Counted from the stretch's first letter, positions 27,150 through 36,062 are shown. The stretch: DNA of 64,000 nucleotides from Anaerosacchariphilus polymeriproducens (GCF_003363435.1 NZ_QRCT01000009.1:1-64000), one strand, 5' to 3'. Program-made: numbers and translations. The notes: a model not told the origin generated them from the sequence alone.

Positions 27150-27599
27150 ATGTATAGTATAGTAGAATTGGAAATGAAGTTGGAAAATGAGCAGGCAAAG
27201 TACGAATTAATAAAGCAAAATGAAGCTATATATTCAATAGAAGATGCAAAAAAATATTACAAAGTTGAAAAAGCTGCACCAACATTTATCCTACAATGCG
27301 AAGATGGACTTATAGCTTGTATAGTATCTGCTTGCAGAGGAAAATTAGATTTTGATGCTATGAAGAAACAATTCGGATACTCTAAGCTTAAAATGGCTAA
27401 TAGAGAAAAGGTTGAAAAACAAACAGGTTATAAGATTGGTTCTGTTCCCTTAATAGGGCTTAATTTACCATGCATTTTTGACAATACGCTTTTGCAGTTT
27501 GATTATATTTATGGTGGTACTGGAAATGAATTGATTACACTTAAAATTGATCCTCATGATGTTATACGACTGAATAATGTAATTAATTTTATAGATTAG
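27150..27599 (+). CDS. YbaK/ProX-type aminoacyl-tRNA deacylase domain protein
   Basis: A 149-residue single-domain protein of the YbaK/prolyl-tRNA-synthetase-associated fold. Matching features are APTFILQCEDGLIACIVSAC near residue 48, the conserved Lys in CRGKLDF, and GYKIGSVPLIGLNLPCIFDN, where the family has G-x-x-x-G-x-V-x-P. Such proteins clear mischarged tRNAs (for example Cys or Ala on tRNA-Pro) in the cytoplasm. It lies alone between a terminator and the van cluster. Substrate specificity cannot be read from the sequence. Confidence 0.75.
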   Translation: MYSIVELEMKLENEQAKYELIKQNEAIYSIEDAKKYYKVEKAAPTFILQCEDGLIACIVSACRGKLDFDAMKKQFGYSKLKMANREKVEKQTGYKIGSVPLIGLNLPCIFDNTLLQFDYIYGGTGNELITLKIDPHDVIRLNNVINFID

Positions 27600-27672
27600 T
27601 ACATTAAAAAGTTAGTAATTAATAAACGATGTAGACAAAAAGTTCGAAATACGAAAGAAGGTATTAAGTAAA

Positions 27673-28374
27673 TTGAAAGAGAAAATATTAATAGTAGACG
27701 ATGAGTCAGAAATTGCTGATTTGGTAGAAGTCTATTTGAAAAACGATGGTTATGAAGTATTCAAATATTATAATGCGACAGATGCTTTAGAATGTGTCGG
27801 CAGGGAAACTCTTAGTATTGCAATTTTAGATGTTATGCTACCGGACATGGATGGTTTTACACTTTGTCAGCGAATTCGCGAGAATCATCTGTTTCCAATC
27901 ATTATGCTTACTGCTAAAGTTGAAGATATGGATAAAATTACAGGGCTTACACTTGGAGCTGATGATTACATTACAAAGCCATTTAATCCATTGGAGCTGA
28001 TTGCTCGCGTAAAAACGCAGCTACGCAGATATACCCGTTACAATACTGCAGATGTATCTTTGCAAGAACCGGAGATAGAAGAGATTGATATTCGTGGCTT
28101 ACATATAGCAAAAAAAAGTCATAAATGTTTCTTGAATGGTGAGGAATTGACACTAACTCCGATGGAATTTAATATTCTCTGGTATTTGTGTGAGCGAAGG
28201 GGGAATGTGGTATCTTCGGAGGAGCTATTTGAAGCAGTCTGGGGAGAAAAATATCTGGATAATAATAATACAGTAATGGCACACATTGCAAGATTAAGAG
28301 AGAAGCTGCATGAGCCGGCTCGAAAACCAAAATTCGTAAAAACAGTTTGGGGGTGTGGATATACCATTGAATAA
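27673..28374 (+). CDS. vanR: VanR-like OmpR-family response regulator
   Basis: A receiver domain (residues about 1-120) has DDES, phosphoacceptor Asp in AILDVMLPDMDG, and Lys in DYITKPFNPLELIARV. A winged helix follows (about 135-233; LTPMEFNILWYLCERRGNVV and IARLREKLHEP). This is the architecture of VanR/PhoB-type regulators. The start is TTG 27673, with AGAAGG about 12 bases upstream, so translation may be modest. It overlaps vanS and heads the vanG-type cluster, whose structural genes it should activate after phosphorylation by VanS. Confidence 0.88.
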   Translation: MKEKILIVDDESEIADLVEVYLKNDGYEVFKYYNATDALECVGRETLSIAILDVMLPDMDGFTLCQRIRENHLFPIIMLTAKVEDMDKITGLTLGADDYITKPFNPLELIARVKTQLRRYTRYNTADVSLQEPEIEEIDIRGLHIAKKSHKCFLNGEELTLTPMEFNILWYLCERRGNVVSSEELFEAVWGEKYLDNNNTVMAHIARLREKLHEPARKPKFVKTVWGCGYTIE

Positions 28375-29476
28375 GAAAAATTCAGGAAGGCAATATGTTC
28401 AGATTTCCCGTATTATTATACAATATACTTTATCAATACTTGGTCTTGTTGGTGTGATGATTGGAGGTTATTTACTCGTCTGGTATATATGCTCTCGTTA
28501 CATTTGGTATGAGACGAATCGATTATATAATATTTTAAAGGCGATTCAAACATTATTTCCGCTGATATTTTTTATAATCATTATTATCGGTAGCATACTA
28601 TTGACACGACGAATGCTATTAAAGTCACTCAGACATATGGACGAGGTGATTGAGGCTGCTAAAAAGTTATCCCACCCTGATGAAAGACCTATAAAACTTT
28701 CTCAGGACATGATTGATGTACAAAATGAATTGAACCTGGCTCGGGAACAGGGATTACGGAATATCTTAGCTGCTAAAGAGGCTGAGCAGAGAAAAAATGA
28801 TTTGATTGTCTATCTGGCACATGATTTGAAAACACCACTTACAAGTGTCATAGGATATCTGACGTTGCTTAGAGACGAACCACAGATTTCTTCTGACCTT
28901 CGTACAAAATATACAGGCATAGCGCTAGATAAGGCAGAGCGATTAGAGGATTTGCTCAATGAGTTCTTCGATATTACCCGCTTTAATCTTACGACGCTTA
29001 CTCTTGAACCAGAAAGAACGAACTTAAGCCGGATGCTTGAGCAGATAACATACGAATTTAATCCAATACTTGCTGAGAAGGAGTTAAAGTGGAATATGGA
29101 AATAACTTCTGATGTTGAAGTTCTATGTGATAGTGATAAGCTGGAACGAGTATTTGATAACCTGATACGTAACGCGGTAAACTATAGTTATGCAGGTACT
29201 GAAATTACACTTTCGATGAAACCGGTAGATGATGGAGTAAGAATAGTTGTTGGAAATAATGGAAAAACCATACCACCTGACAAACTGAATCGGATTTTTG
29301 AACAGTTTTTCCGTTTGGATTCTGCACGTTCGACATCTACGGGTGGTTCAGGTTTGGGACTTGCTATTTCAAAGGAATTAGTTGAACTACATGGTGGACA
29401 GATTCAGGCAGTAAGTGAAGATGAAAGTATTATTTTTACGGTATGGATTCCTATGGATTGTCATAAAATCGTATGA
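28355..29476 (+). CDS. vanS: VanS-like membrane sensor histidine kinase
   Basis: A 373-residue kinase with two membrane helices (about 22-50 and 68-92), a short extracytoplasmic loop, a HAMP-like linker, the phosphoacceptor His in LAHDLKTPLTSVIGYL, and ATP-binding motifs NLIRNAVNYS, FEQFFRLD and GGSGLGLAIS. The short loop is typical of VanS proteins that sense glycopeptide or its effects at the membrane. ATG 28355 overlaps the vanR end by 20 bases; TTG 28367 is an alternative. It should phosphorylate VanR and, without antibiotic, dephosphorylate it. Confidence 0.88.
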   Translation: MDIPLNKKNSGRQYVQISRIIIQYTLSILGLVGVMIGGYLLVWYICSRYIWYETNRLYNILKAIQTLFPLIFFIIIIIGSILLTRRMLLKSLRHMDEVIEAAKKLSHPDERPIKLSQDMIDVQNELNLAREQGLRNILAAKEAEQRKNDLIVYLAHDLKTPLTSVIGYLTLLRDEPQISSDLRTKYTGIALDKAERLEDLLNEFFDITRFNLTTLTLEPERTNLSRMLEQITYEFNPILAEKELKWNMEITSDVEVLCDSDKLERVFDNLIRNAVNYSYAGTEITLSMKPVDDGVRIVVGNNGKTIPPDKLNRIFEQFFRLDSARSTSTGGSGLGLAISKELVELHGGQIQAVSEDESIIFTVWIPMDCHKIV

Positions 29477-29530
29477 TTTTGTAAATAAATTTACATGATT
29501 TTAGAAAGGAATATCGAAAACCTAAAACAA

Positions 29531-29573
29531 CTGGTTTTGATACAATTCAAGTATCAAGACCAGGTGTTTTTTT
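29531..29573 (+). terminator. Terminator or attenuator between vanS and vanG
   Basis: A 13-bp stem with one G-U pair, CTGGTTTTGATAC (29531-29543) and GTATCAAGACCAG (29551-29563), has a 7-base loop and is followed by TG and seven T residues (29567-29573). It ends 46 bases before the vanG start. There is little room for a full promoter after it, so it may be a leaky terminator or an attenuator that splits regulatory from structural genes. Confidence 0.8.
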
Positions 29574-29619
29574 GTTGACAAAAGCCAACAGTGATACACC
29601 TGAAGAAAGGACTAAAGAT

Positions 29620-30669
29620 ATGAATAAATTAAATATTGCTATTATTTTTGGAGGATGTTCCTCAGAGTACGGTGTATCACTTGAATCCGCGTCCGCAGTC
29701 ATCCGCAATTTAGACGAGAGTAAATATAAACCGGTCTTAATTGGAATCTCCAATGAGGGAGATTGGTTTTATTACACCGGTCCTGTAGATAAAATTCAGA
29801 ATGATACATGGAAAAATTCTAAAGATTGTGTTTCCGCAGTTATTTCACCAAATCGTAGAACGCATGAATTGCTGCTACTTGGCAAAGAAGTACCAGCCTC
29901 CATCAAATTTGATGCTGTTCTTCCAATTCTGCATGGTAAGAATGGTGAAGATGGAACGGTTCAAGGGCTTATTTCTCTTTCGGGAATCCCTCTGGTTGGT
30001 TGTAATGTTCTTGCCTCATCTCTTTGCATGGATAAAGATCGTGCACACAAATTGGCCGGTCTTGCAGGTGTCCGTGTTCCAAAAGCTATGGTAATCTTAT
30101 CAGCTGCTGAAATAGAAGAAGCAAAATTGTTTGCAAGAAAAGTTGGATTTCCACTGTTCGTTAAGCCGGTTAAAGCAGGCTCTTCCTATGGAGTCAGTAA
30201 GGTACAGTCAAAGGACAGCCTACAGAAAGCTATTGAAGCAGCGTTTCATTATGATACAGAGGTTATTATTGAAGAAAATATTGATGGCTTTGAAGTTGGC
30301 TGCGCAGTACTTGGGACTAATGAGCTGATTACTGGAGAAGTAGATGAGATTGAGCTTTCAGGAGGATTTTTTAATTTTACGGAAAAGTACACATTAAAAA
30401 CATCTGCAATCCATGTACCAGCCAGAATCAGCAAGGAGAAGTCATCGGAAGTCAAAGAAACTGCAAAACGCATTTACAAGGCATTAGGTTGTTCAGGCTT
30501 TGCAAGAGTTGATATGTTCCTGACTACTTCCGGTGAAATTGTTTTTAACGAGGTCAATACTATTCCAGGCTTTACTGAGCACAGCAGATATCCCGGCATG
30601 ATGAAGGCAGCAGGTTATTCTTTTCAGATCCTTCTCGACAAAATAATTGAACAGGCGGTGAAGAAATGA
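29620..30669 (+). CDS. vanG: VanG-type D-alanine--D-serine ligase
   Basis: An ATP-grasp ligase of 349 residues. It opens with IAIIFGGCSSEYGVSLESAS, as D-Ala-D-X ligases do. It has PVLHGKNGEDGTVQGL, GCNVLASSLCMDKD, FVKPVKAGSSYGVSKV (ATP-binding Lys), FTEKYTL in the omega loop and the metal-binding end EVNTIPGFTEHSRYPGMM. The EKY omega loop with the HSRYP end fits VanG/VanC-class D-Ala-D-Ser ligases rather than housekeeping Ddl. I start at ATG 29620, preceded by GAAAGG, rather than TTG 29572. It makes the altered precursor terminus that lowers vancomycin affinity. VanXY downstream overlaps by 4 bases. Confidence 0.9.
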   Translation: MNKLNIAIIFGGCSSEYGVSLESASAVIRNLDESKYKPVLIGISNEGDWFYYTGPVDKIQNDTWKNSKDCVSAVISPNRRTHELLLLGKEVPASIKFDAVLPILHGKNGEDGTVQGLISLSGIPLVGCNVLASSLCMDKDRAHKLAGLAGVRVPKAMVILSAAEIEEAKLFARKVGFPLFVKPVKAGSSYGVSKVQSKDSLQKAIEAAFHYDTEVIIEENIDGFEVGCAVLGTNELITGEVDEIELSGGFFNFTEKYTLKTSAIHVPARISKEKSSEVKETAKRIYKALGCSGFARVDMFLTTSGEIVFNEVNTIPGFTEHSRYPGMMKAAGYSFQILLDKIIEQAVKK

Positions 30670-31415
30670 ATAAAATTTCTTTGACGAAAGAACAAATTTA
30701 TTTTGGCAGTTTAATTCTCGTGAACCATGAATATCCGTTAGTAGAGATGGGATTAGACCCTTTAGTGACAAATTTAGAGAAATCAGATATCAAACTGCAA
30801 AGACAAGCATCCGTTCTTCTGTCAAATTTGATGCGAGAGATAAACGGATGGAAAGAAATTGTTCCTGTTAGTGGATGGCGTTCCTTAGGGGAACAACAGA
30901 AAATATGGAATGATACTGTAAAAGAAAGAGGCTGGGAATATGCAAGAAAATATGTGGCAGTTCCTGGTCACAGTGAACATCAGACCGGATTGGCAATTGA
31001 CCTTGGATTAAATCAAAATAATATTGATTTCATTTGCCCGGAGTTCCCGTATTTTGGAATTTGCCAACAGTTTCGAGAGAGAGCAGCCAGCTATGGCTTT
31101 ATCGAGCGATACCCTGCTGGTAAGGAATCTATTACCGGAATTGGTCATGAGCCTTGGCATTTTAGGTATGTTGGAGTTCCACATGCACAGATTATAATAA
31201 ATGAAGGATTAACTCTTGAAGAATACATTTCCTTTATAAAGCAGTTTTACTATGGAAACAAAACGTATTCCATTCATGGAGGTGGACAAAATATTTCTAT
31301 TTCTTACATTTCAGCCATCCAGGCAGCTGATACGGAAATCAAAGTGGGTCATAACAAGCCTTACAGTATCTCTGGCAATAATACAGATGGATTTATTTTG
31401 ACAGAATGGAGGTGA
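30666..31415 (+). CDS. vanXY: VanXY-type D,D-dipeptidase/D,D-carboxypeptidase
   Basis: A 249-residue zinc peptidase of the M15B class. The ligands are in GHSEHQTGLAIDLG (His and Asp) and GHEPWHFRYVG (catalytic Glu and zinc His). VPVSGWRSLGEQQ is the conserved Arg-containing segment. The C-terminal 60 residues are an extension with beta character. There is no signal peptide, which matches cytosolic VanXY enzymes that remove D-Ala-D-Ala and trim D-Ala from pentapeptide. It is coupled to vanG (ATGA overlap) and to vanT. Confidence 0.88.
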   Translation: MNKISLTKEQIYFGSLILVNHEYPLVEMGLDPLVTNLEKSDIKLQRQASVLLSNLMREINGWKEIVPVSGWRSLGEQQKIWNDTVKERGWEYARKYVAVPGHSEHQTGLAIDLGLNQNNIDFICPEFPYFGICQQFRERAASYGFIERYPAGKESITGIGHEPWHFRYVGVPHAQIIINEGLTLEEYISFIKQFYYGNKTYSIHGGGQNISISYISAIQAADTEIKVGHNKPYSISGNNTDGFILTEWR

Positions 31416-31419
31416 TCAC

Positions 31420-33552
31420 TTGCGTACGAAACAAAATTACGGTGGGCTTGATGTTTTCCGTCTTTTGGCTGCAATTTTGGTCATTGCGATCCATACGTCT
31501 CCTCTGATTTCTATCAGTATGGACGGAGACTTCTTCTTTACTAGGATTCTTGCAAGAGTTGCTGTACCATTCTTCTTTATGGTAACAGGTCAATTTGTAA
31601 TTACAAAATTCTTTCTATCTAAAGAGAGTGCAAAAGATGAATTACTTTCCTACCTGAAAAAAGTATGTATACTATATGGTATTGCAATTTTGATTTACAT
31701 ACCAATTGGAATCTATGCCGGACATTATCAGAAGTTGTCGTTATATGATATTGTTCGAATTTTTCTGTTCGACGGTACATTCTATCATTTATGGTATTTT
31801 CCTGCTTCTCTAATAGGAACAACTCTGATTTATGTACTCAGTCGTTTTATGAGCTTGCAGAAAATAACTATAATAGCAGGTTTATTATATTGTATTGGGT
31901 TATTAGGGGACAGTTATTTTGGATTTATTCAAAATGCACCTGTTATTGGATCTATATACAATTGGGCTTTTCAAATATTTTCGTATACTCGTAATGGATT
32001 GTTTATGGCACCTATATTTTTACTTCTTGGTACGTGGATGAGCAAAATTAAATGGAGATTTAAGAAAAATACTTTGGTTATTGGAGTGACGATCACCTTT
32101 TTGGGAATGACAGCAGAAGGCTTTCTGCTCCACAGTATGAATGTTCAGAGGCATGACAGTATGTATTTGATGCTGATTCCTACTATGGTTTTTCTTTATC
32201 AGTTATTAATGCGGTGCAATCCTATTAAGCTGCCGGGAGCAAGGCTGCTTTCAACATGGGTATATGTTCTTCATCCTGCAATGATTGTCGTGACAAGAAT
32301 AATGAGCAAGTCATTAAATTTGTCAAAGCTGTTGGTTGAAAATAGCATGATTCATTTTCTAGTTGTTGTTGTTCTTTCGTTATTATCTTCATTCATATTG
32401 GTTATGGTTATCGGATATTCAAATAAAAAGCAATTTCTAAGAGGAAGGGCATGGATAGAACTGAACAGAAATGCTTTGGTAAAAAACGTGAAATTTCTTC
32501 AGTCACAATTACCAAAAGACTGTATTTTGATGCCAGCAGTAAAGGCAAATGCTTATGGTCATGGGGCTGTTATTATTTCTAAAGAATTGAATGCAATAGG
32601 CGTACGGGCATTTTGTGTTGCCAGCGTGACGGAAGGAGTTGCTCTTAGGAAAAGCGGAGTAAAAGGTGCAATACTAATTCTTGGATATACACATCCTAAG
32701 CAGTTTTATCTGCTTTGGCGTTATCATTTACTGCAAACGGTTGTGGATTATGAATATGCTGTGATTTTGAATCAATATGGAAAGAAGCTGCATGTACATC
32801 TTGGTGTTGATACCGGGATGCATCGCCTTGGTGAACGAAGTGAGAATATAGATCGTTTGTGTATGATTTTCGAAATGCCCAATTTAGTGATTGATGGTAT
32901 GTTTACACATTTATCTGCCGCAGACTGCATGGAACCCAAAGATCAAATATTCACAAAACGACAGGTGGATAATTTTTACCAATTGGTGGAATCATTAAGA
33001 GATATAGGATATACAATCCCAAAATTGCATTTGCAGTCTAGCTATGGAGTTTTGAATTATCCTCAAATTGGAAATGATTATGCCAGAGTCGGAATCGCAT
33101 TATATGGAATGCTCAGTACGAAAGAGGATACAGAGTCCTGGGCAGATTCTCTTTCACCAGTATTATCGTTGAAAGCTAGAGTTGCGTCTGTCCGCAAATT
33201 ATATCCAAATGAATCGGCTGGCTATGGAATGGCATTTATTGCAGAGCGTGAAATGATAATTGCAACAATTACAATTGGTTATGCAGATGGTCTACCTCGT
33301 TCTCTATCAAATGGAGCAGGTGAGGTTTTGATAAATGGAAAGAGAGCTCCAATTATTGGAAGAATCTGTATGGATCTAGCAATGATTGATGTTAGTAGAA
33401 TTAGTCATGTCAAGGAAGGAGATACTGTTGTGATTATTGGAAAATGCGAAAATGAAGTGATATCAGCAGCACAATTAGCAGAACAAACAGGCACGATTAC
33501 AAATGAAATATTAAGTCGTCTTGGAGATAGATTGGATAGGGTAATGCAGTAG
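31420..33552 (+). CDS. vanT: VanT-type membrane serine/alanine racemase
   Basis: A 710-residue two-domain protein. Residues 1-340 form about ten membrane helices of the acyltransferase-3 type (GLDVFRLLAAILVIAIHTSP). Residues about 345-710 are a PLP-dependent alanine racemase domain with the PLP Lys375 in PAVKANAYGHG, the FTHLSAADCM segment, SAGYGMAF with the catalytic Tyr, and GRICMDLAMIDVS. VanT supplies D-Ser for VanG and may import L-Ser. The start is TTG 31420 behind a GGAGGTGATCAC site. The cluster has no VanY or VanW partner in this window. Confidence 0.92.
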   Translation: MRTKQNYGGLDVFRLLAAILVIAIHTSPLISISMDGDFFFTRILARVAVPFFFMVTGQFVITKFFLSKESAKDELLSYLKKVCILYGIAILIYIPIGIYAGHYQKLSLYDIVRIFLFDGTFYHLWYFPASLIGTTLIYVLSRFMSLQKITIIAGLLYCIGLLGDSYFGFIQNAPVIGSIYNWAFQIFSYTRNGLFMAPIFLLLGTWMSKIKWRFKKNTLVIGVTITFLGMTAEGFLLHSMNVQRHDSMYLMLIPTMVFLYQLLMRCNPIKLPGARLLSTWVYVLHPAMIVVTRIMSKSLNLSKLLVENSMIHFLVVVVLSLLSSFILVMVIGYSNKKQFLRGRAWIELNRNALVKNVKFLQSQLPKDCILMPAVKANAYGHGAVIISKELNAIGVRAFCVASVTEGVALRKSGVKGAILILGYTHPKQFYLLWRYHLLQTVVDYEYAVILNQYGKKLHVHLGVDTGMHRLGERSENIDRLCMIFEMPNLVIDGMFTHLSAADCMEPKDQIFTKRQVDNFYQLVESLRDIGYTIPKLHLQSSYGVLNYPQIGNDYARVGIALYGMLSTKEDTESWADSLSPVLSLKARVASVRKLYPNESAGYGMAFIAEREMIIATITIGYADGLPRSLSNGAGEVLINGKRAPIIGRICMDLAMIDVSRISHVKEGDTVVIIGKCENEVISAAQLAEQTGTITNEILSRLGDRLDRVMQ

Positions 33553-33605
33553 AAATTATCTTACTTACATAGTAGAGATAAATGAAGAGGAAAGATGGAG
33601 TCAAA

Positions 33606-34508
33606 ATGAAAAGTATAAATGATAAAAATGCACTGAGACAAAGAAGAAAGAAACATCCGATAAGATATACATTTAAAACAGTAAAAATATTGATATGTCT
33701 CTTGCTCTCGATATATTTAATTTTTAGAATAATCAATAAAGATAATAATTTTTCAGTGCCTGAAACAAATCGAATAGTAAAAAACGTATCAAAAGATAAT
33801 TTAAACAAGCCCAAAACTCATTCAAATGTTAACATAAGGAATGAATTAGAAAAGTTAGCTGAGACATCGAGTGAATATCGTGAAATTTATAGTAATTTAG
33901 ACTGCTATCCTGAGGAATTGCTTGCAGCACTTTGCAGTAATTCAGAAATGCTTGAGTTTGCATTGGGTTACAATAATAAGGATAGTAGTGTACCCTGTGA
34001 ATTTACAAAGGAAGAATTAAAAGAAAAATACCCACTTTTTATGCAGTGGGACAAACGGTGGGGGTATGTTTCTTATGGAGATAGTTGTATAGGACTTGCA
34101 GGTTGTGCACCAACATGTTTATCAATGGCTATTTTGGCATTAACAGATAATAAAGATGCTACACCGGATAGAGTGGCAATTTATGCACAAGATGCAGGAT
34201 TTTATATGAAAGGATCAGGGACATCCTGGAGTTTTATGACCGAGGGAGCATCACATTTTGGCATAAATGGAAAAGAAATCTGTTTAAGTCAGGGTACTGT
34301 ATTTTCGGAAATACAATCAGGACATCCAATTATCTGCAGTATGGGCCCTGGAGATTTCACAACGCAAGGACATTTTATTGTATTAGTAGGAGAACAGGAT
34401 GGAAAGATTATTGTCAATGATCCAAATAGCAGAGAACGCAGTAGTGTGCTGTGGGATTATGATGTGTTACAGGGACAAATAAAAAATTTATGGGCATATA
34501 GTAGGTGA
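33606..34508 (+). CDS. C39-like membrane-anchored cysteine peptidase
   Basis: A 300-residue protein with an N-terminal membrane helix (ILICLLLSIYLIFRII) and a C39-like papain-fold domain at about 140-300. Catalytic Cys lies in AGCAPTCLSMAIL, His in GHFIVLVGEQ and Asp/Asn in IVNDPNSR. ATG 33606 has GGAG upstream, so I prefer it to 33582. It should face the outside of the cell. It follows vanT by 53 bases with no obvious terminator, so it may be cotranscribed with the van genes, though no standard van cluster has such a gene. Substrate unknown. Confidence 0.78.
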   Translation: MKSINDKNALRQRRKKHPIRYTFKTVKILICLLLSIYLIFRIINKDNNFSVPETNRIVKNVSKDNLNKPKTHSNVNIRNELEKLAETSSEYREIYSNLDCYPEELLAALCSNSEMLEFALGYNNKDSSVPCEFTKEELKEKYPLFMQWDKRWGYVSYGDSCIGLAGCAPTCLSMAILALTDNKDATPDRVAIYAQDAGFYMKGSGTSWSFMTEGASHFGINGKEICLSQGTVFSEIQSGHPIICSMGPGDFTTQGHFIVLVGEQDGKIIVNDPNSRERSSVLWDYDVLQGQIKNLWAYSR

Positions 34509-34534
34509 ATTTATCAAAATTCCGAAATTTATTT

Positions 34535-34819
34535 TCATTCGTATTTTAGTAATTCAATTTTTCTTTTAAGTTCATCTATTTCTTTACGCATTTCCATATT
34601 TATTTTATTTTCTTGAACTTGTTGTTGAGCTGCTTCAGTTAAAATTGCCTGACCTAAATTAACAATGAAATTACCTAAAGCATTTTTTTCATTAACACTC
34701 AGATCATCTGATATAATAACACCTAATATTCCACTAATCAGAGCAAATTGTTTTGGCTCTAGAGTAGAAAAACAATAATCCATACACTCACACTTATTAT
34801 TCTTTATATTTTCTTGCAT
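34535..34819 (-). CDS. Small hypothetical protein with C-terminal coiled coil
   Basis: A 94-residue protein, convergent with the peptidase gene. The N-terminal half has a hydrophobic segment (FALISGILGVIISDD) and the C-terminal 35 residues form a strongly charged predicted coiled coil (EMRKEIDELKRKIELLKYE). It contains three Cys near the start (KCECMDYC). I recognise no family. The start at 34819 is followed on its 5' side by an AT-rich stretch but no clear AGGAGG. It could be a small regulatory or phage-type protein. Confidence 0.5.
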   Translation of the reverse strand: MQENIKNNKCECMDYCFSTLEPKQFALISGILGVIISDDLSVNEKNALGNFIVNLGQAILTEAAQQQVQENKINMEMRKEIDELKRKIELLKYE

Positions 34820-34978
34820 ATCTCATTTATAATAGTCTCTATTTTGTTATATTATATTATTTATAACAGACTTTGTTACGATTAAAATTTATTAAGAAAA
34901 ATTATCTTAAGATATTATAAGAATTGACACTTTTCATTTTTCATAGGATTTATGAAATAGAGTTAATGGAGAGTAACT

Positions 34979-35119
34979 ATGAATTCTAATCAGGACAGAA
35001 CCGGACAGATATTAGACCTCAAACTGGAGGATTATGGAAGAATCGATGTGAATGAAGCTGAAATGACTCCTTATGCTGAGTCTGGAGCCTTATGGAAAGT
35101 AACAAAAGATTTCGATTAG
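34979..35119 (+). CDS. Short hypothetical peptide or gene remnant
   Basis: ATG 34979 has GGAG upstream and opens a 46-codon frame that is hydrophilic and acidic (LKLEDYGRIDVNEAEMTP, then GALWKVTKDFD). A TTGACA at 34924 lies upstream. It could be a true small protein or the tail of a larger protein of a lost mobile element. No family recognised. Confidence 0.35.
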   Translation: MNSNQDRTGQILDLKLEDYGRIDVNEAEMTPYAESGALWKVTKDFD

Positions 35120-35157
35120 CAATTGACACGATAATCCAATTTAAACAGACAGAGTAG

Positions 35158-35286
35158 AATTTCCTAAAAAATATCATAAATATTCGTTATCCTGAATTGG
35201 AGAAGCGAATGAAACAAAGTCATTTAGCTTCGTATTTGGGAATTACTCCTGTATCTCTTAGTAGAATCAGAGCATTCTTAGTATAA
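35158..35286 (+). pseudogene. C-terminal remnant of a Crp/Fnr-family regulator
   Basis: A 42-codon stretch with a stop codon directly before it encodes RYPELEKRMKQSHLASYLGI followed by TPVSLSRIR, the typical end of the Crp/Fnr winged helix in clostridial members. The cyclic-nucleotide-binding domain and the first half of the DNA-binding domain are absent. The final residues diverge (AFLV) and end at TAA 35284-35286. A terminator follows 15 bases later. Confidence 0.75.
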
Positions 35287-35301
35287 GTTAGAATAATTTA
35301 T

Positions 35302-35345
35302 GATCGTTCATTTTCAAATTATTTGAGAAAGAGCGGTCTTTTTTT
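35302..35345 (+). terminator. Rho-independent terminator after the Crp/Fnr remnant
   Basis: A long imperfect stem pairs GATCGTTC (35302-35309, written with the T-G pairs) with GAGCGGTC (35331-35338) around an inner TCAAATTATTTGA hairpin, and is followed by seven T residues. It has kept the shape of a terminator although the gene in front has decayed. Confidence 0.6.
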
Positions 35346-35456
35346 ATACGAATGAATCAAAATAGAATGTAGTTCTTATTGAGTGTATATTTTCAAATCC
35401 TTCTAACCATAATATTCTGTGTATTATCATCTATCATAAATCAAGGAGATAATTAA

Positions 35457-36062
35457 ATGGATTATAATTGGGTTTGGGAAACAATAGCAATCTTTTTTAT
35501 TGGTAAAGTAATTTTAAGAATTGGGGGAAGAAAATCCATTTCTCAAATGACAATTACGCAAACAATTGTAATGATAGGTATAGGTTCATTATTAATACAG
35601 CCAATTGCAGGAAAAAATGTTTGGAAAACATTGGCAATTGCTTTAATCTTTACTCTGCTCATGGTTTTTTCAGAATACTTAGAAATTAAATTTGATATTA
35701 TGGAATCCTTGTTTTCCGGAAAGGCTGTTATTGTTATTGAAAATGGTGAAATCGATTATAAAAACTTAAAGAAACTTCGTCTTACAGTAGATCGATTGGA
35801 AACACGTCTCCGTCAAAATGGTGTATCGTCAATAAAAGATGTTAAAACTGCAACATTAGAAGTAAGTGGACAAATTGGATATGAATTAAAAGAAGATAAA
35901 AAACCTCTGACTAAGGAAGACTTTATCATTATAATGTCTGAAATAGAAAATAAGAGTCAAATAAACCAAGGCATTCAAAATACCAAGAAAGATAATACTG
36001 ACAATATATTTCAAGAAGTTATCAATAAGAGTAAAGAGGGTAAAAATGAACCGTCAGTATAA
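35457..36062 (+). CDS. DUF421-family membrane protein
   Basis: A 201-residue protein with two or three N-terminal membrane helices (residues about 5-80; TIVMIGIGSLLIQPIAG) and a cytoplasmic DUF421 domain (VIVIENGEIDYKNLKKLRL, then DRLETRLRQNGVSSIKDVK). The last 35 residues are polar and disordered. DUF421 proteins (YetF/YdfS types) are common in endospore formers, and several are spore-associated; the molecular role is not settled. It lies 28 bases before the hemerythrin gene, which suggests an operon. Confidence 0.87.
   Translation: MDYNWVWETIAIFFIGKVILRIGGRKSISQMTITQTIVMIGIGSLLIQPIAGKNVWKTLAIALIFTLLMVFSEYLEIKFDIMESLFSGKAVIVIENGEIDYKNLKKLRLTVDRLETRLRQNGVSSIKDVKTATLEVSGQIGYELKEDKKPLTKEDFIIIMSEIENKSQINQGIQNTKKDNTDNIFQEVINKSKEGKNEPSV

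Noticed and set aside
29575-29600. Promoter directly before vanG from the TTGACA at 29575
   Set aside because: No -10 hexamer at suitable spacing; the nearest candidate TGATAC is only 11 bases away.
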